DNA from: Streptomyces longhuiensis
GTDB taxonomy: Bacteria > Actinomycetota > Actinomycetes > Streptomycetales > Streptomycetaceae
DNA: 64,000 nt
Assembly (NCBI RefSeq): GCF_020616555.1
Contig: NZ_CP085173.1
Coordinates: 868,001 to 932,000 of the forward strand
Direction of reading: 5' to 3'
Below the pieces are notes generated by a model, which did no database searches, was not told where the DNA came from, and saw only the letters and a list, made by a program, of their open reading frames with translations. Each line of letters opens with the position of its first letter. The first letter of the stretch is position 1. Positions 60,338-64,000 of this stretch are shown here, one piece after another. A program made the translations under genes and the position numbers.

Positions 60338-61279
60338 ATGGCTGCTTCACGTCCCCGGAACCACGTACGAGGCGACAACCTTCGTCGTGCCCCCAGCGCG
60401 GAACGCACCGCACCCACACAGTCCGTGCTGGTGCAGATCCGTGCGCTCCTGCCCTCGTTGCCGCCGTCGGAGCAGCGCGTCGCCGAGGCGGCGATCGCCG
60501 ATCCGGTGGGAGTGGCCGGGCGGACCATCAGCGAACTCGCCGCGGAATGCCGGACATCCGAGACGACGGTCATCCGGTTCTGCCGGGCCGTGGGCCTCAA
60601 GGGGTACCCGGATCTGCGCATCGCGCTGGCCACGGCCGCGGGGAGCAAGGACGGCGCTCGGGTCTGGTCGAGTGCCGGCAGCGAGATCGAGCCCGACGAC
60701 TCCTTGGCCAACGTGGTGAGCAAGCTGGGGTTCGCCGACGCCCGGGCGGTGGAGGAGACCATCGCCCAGATCGACCTGGACGTCCTGGAGCGGGCCATCG
60801 ACGCTGTCGTCAGCGCCAGCGCCCTGGACCTGTACGGGGTCGGTGCCAGCGCGCTCATCGCGCTGGACCTCCAGCAGAAGCTGCACCGCATCGGACACCG
60901 AGCGACCGCGTGGCCGGACCGGGATGGTGCCGTCACGTCGGCGGCCCTGCTCGGGCGGGGCGATCTGGCGATCGGCATCTCGCACACCGGCGAGTCCGCC
61001 GACACCGTGACGGCCATGCGGGAGGCGTCGGACAACGGCGCCACCACCATCGCGATCACCAACTTCCCGCGCTCCGAGATCGCCCAGGTCGCCGATCACG
61101 TCCTCGTCACCGCGGCGCGCGAGACCACCTTCAGGACCGGCGCGATGTCCAGCCGGATCGCCGCGCTGACGCTGGTGGACTGCCTGTTCGTCGGCGTGGC
61201 CCAGCACAACAGCAGCCGCACGACGCGCGCGCTGGAACGCACGTACAGCGCGGTGCACCGGCGGCGCTCGAAGGGGTGA
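60338..61279 (+). CDS. RpiR-family regulator, MurR-like
   Basis: The product is 313 residues from ATG 60338 with AGGA upstream. HTH (about 28-100): LPPSEQRVAEAAIADPVGVAGRTISELAAECRTSETTVIRFCRAVGLKGYPDLR. SIS domain (about 150-290): YGVGASALIALDLQQKLHRIG and DLAIGISHTGESADTV. MurR in enterobacteria binds MurNAc-6-phosphate. Here the gene is convergent with murQ and flanked by nagZ and an importer lipoprotein, so the same ligand is likely. Confidence 0.87.
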   Translation: MAASRPRNHVRGDNLRRAPSAERTAPTQSVLVQIRALLPSLPPSEQRVAEAAIADPVGVAGRTISELAAECRTSETTVIRFCRAVGLKGYPDLRIALATAAGSKDGARVWSSAGSEIEPDDSLANVVSKLGFADARAVEETIAQIDLDVLERAIDAVVSASALDLYGVGASALIALDLQQKLHRIGHRATAWPDRDGAVTSAALLGRGDLAIGISHTGESADTVTAMREASDNGATTIAITNFPRSEIAQVADHVLVTAARETTFRTGAMSSRIAALTLVDCLFVGVAQHNSSRTTRALERTYSAVHRRRSKG

Positions 61280-61287
61280 ACGGGGCA

Positions 61288-61313
61288 TTCCCGCCGGTCC
61301 GGCCCGGCGGGAA
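61288..61313. terminator. Bidirectional terminator
   Basis: TTCCCGCCG and CGGCGGGAA form a 9-bp stem between the convergent rpiR and murQ genes. Confidence 0.65.
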
Positions 61314-61335
61314 CGTCCGGTGTGACGCGCGGGCC

Positions 61336-62244
61336 TCAGCCCAGGAGACGCAGCGCCGCACGCACGCGTCCGCCGCTGTCCGCCAACGCCGCTCGTGCCT
61401 GCTGCGGTGAGCACGCGGCGAGCAGGCCGACCAGAGCGGTCTTCAGCTCCCCGTCCGAGGCGGCGAGAGCGGCGGCGCACGTCTCCTCATCCAGTCCGGT
61501 GGCCTCCACCAGGATGGTGATGAGGCGACCGCGCAACTTGCCGTTGGTGGCGGTCACATCGACCATCAGGTTCGAGTACGTCCGGCCCAGCGCGACCATC
61601 ACCATCGTGGACAGGCTGTTGAGGACCAGCTTGTGCGCGGTCGCCGCCTTCAGCCGGGTGGAGCCCGCGATGGCCTCGGGTCCGGTGTCCACTCCCAGGT
61701 GGACGTCCACCTCATCGGCGAGTTCCGCCGCGGGGTTGGCACTGACCAGGGCGGTGAAGGCACCGGCCGCCCGCGCGACGCGCAGGGCTCCGCCGACGTA
61801 GGGGGTGCGGCCGCTCGCTGCCACGCCGATGGCGACGTCCCCGGCGCCCACCTGCGCCGCATCGCTCGCGCCGGCGTCCGGGCTGTCCTCCACGCCCTCG
61901 ACGGGCTCGACCAACGCGCGGGGCCCTCCCGCGTGATGGGCCACGACGACGTCGGGCGGCATGCCGAACGTGGGGATCAGCTCGGCCGCGTCCATCACAG
62001 CGAGCCGGCCCGACGTTCCCGCGCCGAAATAGTGCAAGCGGCCGCCTGCCCGGATCCGCCGTGCCGTCTCGTCGACCAGTCCGGCCAGGTCGGGCAGCAC
62101 GGCGGCGACGGCCTGGGCCGGGATCCGGTCCTCGGCGTTGAGCAGGCGCAACGCCTCCAGGGTGGGGATGTCGTCGATCTCACGGGTGCGGGGATTCCGG
62201 GTCTCTGTAGGAGCGTTGACACGTTCGGCACGCGGCGGGCGCAT
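61336..62244 (-). CDS. murQ: N-acetylmuramic acid-6-phosphate etherase
   Basis: The product is 302 residues from ATG 62244 with GAGAGGA upstream. The N-terminus PTETRNPRTREIDDIPTLEALRLLNAED is the MurQ signature. The SIS phosphosugar site is LHYFGAGTSGRLAVMDAAELIPTFG with AIGVAASGRTPYVGGAL. The C-terminus has STRLKAATAHKLVLNSLSTMVMVALGRTYSNLMVDV. The length is near normal. MurQ splits MurNAc-6-P into GlcNAc-6-P and D-lactate. It is divergent from the importer lipoprotein gene. Confidence 0.93.
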   Translation of the reverse strand: MRPPRAERVNAPTETRNPRTREIDDIPTLEALRLLNAEDRIPAQAVAAVLPDLAGLVDETARRIRAGGRLHYFGAGTSGRLAVMDAAELIPTFGMPPDVVVAHHAGGPRALVEPVEGVEDSPDAGASDAAQVGAGDVAIGVAASGRTPYVGGALRVARAAGAFTALVSANPAAELADEVDVHLGVDTGPEAIAGSTRLKAATAHKLVLNSLSTMVMVALGRTYSNLMVDVTATNGKLRGRLITILVEATGLDEETCAAALAASDGELKTALVGLLAACSPQQARAALADSGGRVRAALRLLG

Positions 62245-62315
62245 CGTGGAGTCCTCTCGGTCAGCGAGCGGGGGATCAGCGCGGCGCAACTTTGCCACAA
62301 GGGTTGCCAGCTGTA

Positions 62316-62330
62316 CGTAACTTTTTCACG
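62316..62330. promoter_or_regulatory. Motif 2 of the murein locus (CGTAA...ACG)
   Basis: CGTAACTTTTTCACG, between the divergent murQ and binding-protein genes. A further half-copy (CGTAACTT on the minus strand) lies near 62407-62413. Confidence 0.4.
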
Positions 62331-62437
62331 TAAGCGTCTCCCGCATCGCCCATCAGCCTCGGCGGTCACTCCGGACGACCCGTCAGTGCGGCGCAAAGGG
62401 CGGGAAGTTACGAACTGAATTCAGCCAACGCAAATTA

Positions 62438-62467
62438 TTGACATGCCCACATGGTCGCTCCTACGGT
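62438..62467 (+). promoter_or_regulatory. Candidate promoter of the binding-protein gene
   Basis: TTGACA (62438-62443) is followed by an 18-bp spacer and TACGGT (62462-62467), about 60 bp before the ATG. A CTGAATTCAG palindrome lies just upstream (62415-62424). Confidence 0.45.
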
Positions 62468-62527
62468 CTGCTCACCTTCAGGGCCTTCCTTCCGCCTTGT
62501 TCTGTCATCCGATCGGAGACCACGCGT

Positions 62528-64000
62528 ATGGTCCGGTTCAAGCACTTCGTCGCAGCCTCCGCCGCACTGGCGACGCTCGGAACGCTCGCCGCCTGCGCAC
62601 CGGACTCCGGTGCCAAGAACGGCGCCCGGGGCGGCGTCTTCACCACGATCGACGCCAACAACCCCATCACGCCCGGCGCGCCGATGAACCCTTACAACGC
62701 CAACGGCAACAGCTTCGTCAGCTTCAACACGATGCGCCTCGGGTGGGACAAGAAGAACCCGCTCAACCCCAACGACAACTTCCCCGGCCTGGCCAAGAGC
62801 TGGGAGATGAAGGGCGACTCCCTGATCGTCCACCTCCAGGACGGCGCCAAGTGGTCCGACGGCACCCCGGTGAGCCTCGACGACCTCAGGCTGTCGATGG
62901 CCCTCGGCTACACCCAGAGCGCTGCCGCGGTCGGGGCCCGCGGTCTCACCGAGGGTCTCAACGTGGCCTCGGTGGAGTCCGCCGGCGCAGGCGCCTTCGA
63001 GTTCAAGCAGGCTCCCGGCACCAAGAACGTGACCTTCACCAAGCAGATCCTGGGCCAGGTCATCGTCAACGCCAAGGTCTACGGCCACCTGGTCCCCGCC
63101 GACATGTGGGACATCATCCACGCGAGCCAGCAGGTCGATCCGGCCAAGGCGAAGAGCGTGAAGGACGCGGCCGCCAAACTGACCGGGATAGGCAAGCAGG
63201 TCTCGGCCTTCGCCCCCCAGAAGGACATCTCGGCGGGCCCGTTCGTGGTGCGCAAGCTCAACCCCGGCTCGGTCATCCTCGACAAGAACAAGAACTTCTA
63301 CGCCGCGAAGAAGGTGGGCCCCAGCCAGGTCGTCGTGCGCCACTACTCGGGCAACGAACAGATCTGGGGCTTCATGAAGAACGGCGAGCTGGACGCCGCG
63401 CCGTTCACCGCCATCCCCGAGAACGTGCTCAAGCAGATCGAGAGCAAGGGCTACCAGCGCACCGAGAGCGTCAGCTACGTCCAGGCGTCGCTCGCCTTCA
63501 ACCAGAGCCGCGCCCCCTATGACAAGAAGGAGGTGCGCCAGGGACTGGCGTACCTCCTCGACCGCTCAGCGGCCACCAAGGTGGGCCAGCCGGTAGGCGG
63601 AGAGGCCGCCGCGGCGCCGACCGGCATGGTCGGCCAGATGACCCAGGCCTGGCTGACGAAGGACCAGTCCTCCGCCCTGGAGCCCTACGCCCACGACACG
63701 GCCAAGGCCGAGGCGCTGTTCAGGAAGGCCGGCCTGACCAAGAAGGGCGGCAAGTGGTACCTGGCCAACGGCAAGCAGTGGAAGATGACGCTGCAGACCG
63801 TCAACGGCTTCAGCGACTGGATCTCCGCCTCCACCGTCATCGCCAACCAGCTCTCCTCGGCCGGCATCGACACCAAGCCGCAACTGTCCGCCGACTTCGG
63901 CAAGTACCAGGAGGACATGGCCGCGGAGAAGTTCGACGTGGGGTGGTGGCTCACCGCCGTCGGTTCCACCGCGCGCGGCGACTTCCAGCGCCTGTACGGC
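62528..64000 (+). CDS. Solute-binding lipoprotein, family 5, of the murein locus (partial, runs off right edge)
   Basis: At least 491 residues from ATG 62528 with GGAG upstream. The lipobox is TLAAC (Cys about 23). The SBP_bac_5 fold shows VHLQDGAKWSDGTPVSLDDLRLSM, VRQGLAYLLDRSAATKVG and a late FDVGWWLTAVGS. It is divergent from murQ and shares the murein locus, so its cargo may be muropeptides or MurNAc-type sugars; relatives carry peptides, nickel or sugars. The permease genes should lie to the right, outside the window. Confidence 0.85.
   Translation, partial: MVRFKHFVAASAALATLGTLAACAPDSGAKNGARGGVFTTIDANNPITPGAPMNPYNANGNSFVSFNTMRLGWDKKNPLNPNDNFPGLAKSWEMKGDSLIVHLQDGAKWSDGTPVSLDDLRLSMALGYTQSAAAVGARGLTEGLNVASVESAGAGAFEFKQAPGTKNVTFTKQILGQVIVNAKVYGHLVPADMWDIIHASQQVDPAKAKSVKDAAAKLTGIGKQVSAFAPQKDISAGPFVVRKLNPGSVILDKNKNFYAAKKVGPSQVVVRHYSGNEQIWGFMKNGELDAAPFTAIPENVLKQIESKGYQRTESVSYVQASLAFNQSRAPYDKKEVRQGLAYLLDRSAATKVGQPVGGEAAAAPTGMVGQMTQAWLTKDQSSALEPYAHDTAKAEALFRKAGLTKKGGKWYLANGKQWKMTLQTVNGFSDWISASTVIANQLSSAGIDTKPQLSADFGKYQEDMAAEKFDVGWWLTAVGSTARGDFQRLYG

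Overview
The window is typical Streptomyces-type actinomycete DNA. It is about 70% G+C, its coding frames show strong third-position GC bias, GTG starts are common, genes overlap by ATGA, and Tat signals, LacI, RpiR and GntR regulators, ABC sugar importers and secreted glycoside hydrolases abound. No rRNA, tRNA or CRISPR array was recognised. The content is mostly accessory (substrate uptake, polysaccharide breakdown, regulators, transporters), as expected outside the core of a Streptomyces chromosome.

Layout. 1-0.6 kb: the start of a rifamycin phosphotransferase gene (minus) with a 19-bp rifamycin-associated element upstream. 1.2-4.2 kb: a secreted four-module carbohydrate-related protein. 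4.3-11.8 kb: a peptide/nickel-type ABC importer operon headed by a C45-family hydrolase and divergent from an RpiR regulator, with two matching operator-like palindromes in the shared promoter. 12.1-14.1 kb: small genes and a methyltransferase. 14.4-19.0 kb: a NicO-type metal exporter and a giant composite metallophosphoesterase/beta-propeller protein. 19.6-26.5 kb: a GntR-controlled catabolic operon (racemase-like, DUF6282 amidohydrolase, TIM-barrel isomerase, MFS), with a second MFS gene broken by a TnpB insertion element (26.5-27.9 kb). 28.5-38 kb: a drug-efflux MFS, a lipoprotein, a repeat-rich secreted protein, an Xre-cupin regulator divergent from a dithiol oxidoreductase, a deaminase, GNATs, a MarR-GNAT fusion, a mycothiol-dependent enzyme and an AraC/PhyH-dioxygenase pair.

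39.2-54.7 kb is a glycan-utilisation locus. It holds a LacI regulator, an ABC sugar importer, a GH39-like protein lacking its catalytic barrel, a PF10091-type glucoamylase/endo-glucanase, a sulfatase, GH35, GH13, an endonuclease/exonuclease/phosphatase-fold hydrolase and GH3. Six copies of a 14-bp motif (TGTATGCGCTTACA-like) lie at four promoters of this block, including that of lacI itself, so the whole block looks like one LacI regulon. The enzymes would cut an extracellular, possibly beta-1,2- or beta-galactosyl-containing and perhaps sulfated glycan, and the importer would take up the oligosaccharides.

54.8-64 kb carries a MalY-type aminotransferase, a DUF4333 protein, and then a murein-recycling locus: NagZ-type GH3, GNAT, a beta-lactamase-fold hydrolase, a MurR-like RpiR regulator, MurQ (MurNAc-6-phosphate etherase) and a family-5 solute-binding lipoprotein that runs off the right edge. 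Two divergent promoters in this locus share a 15-bp CGTAA...ACG motif that could be the MurR operator.
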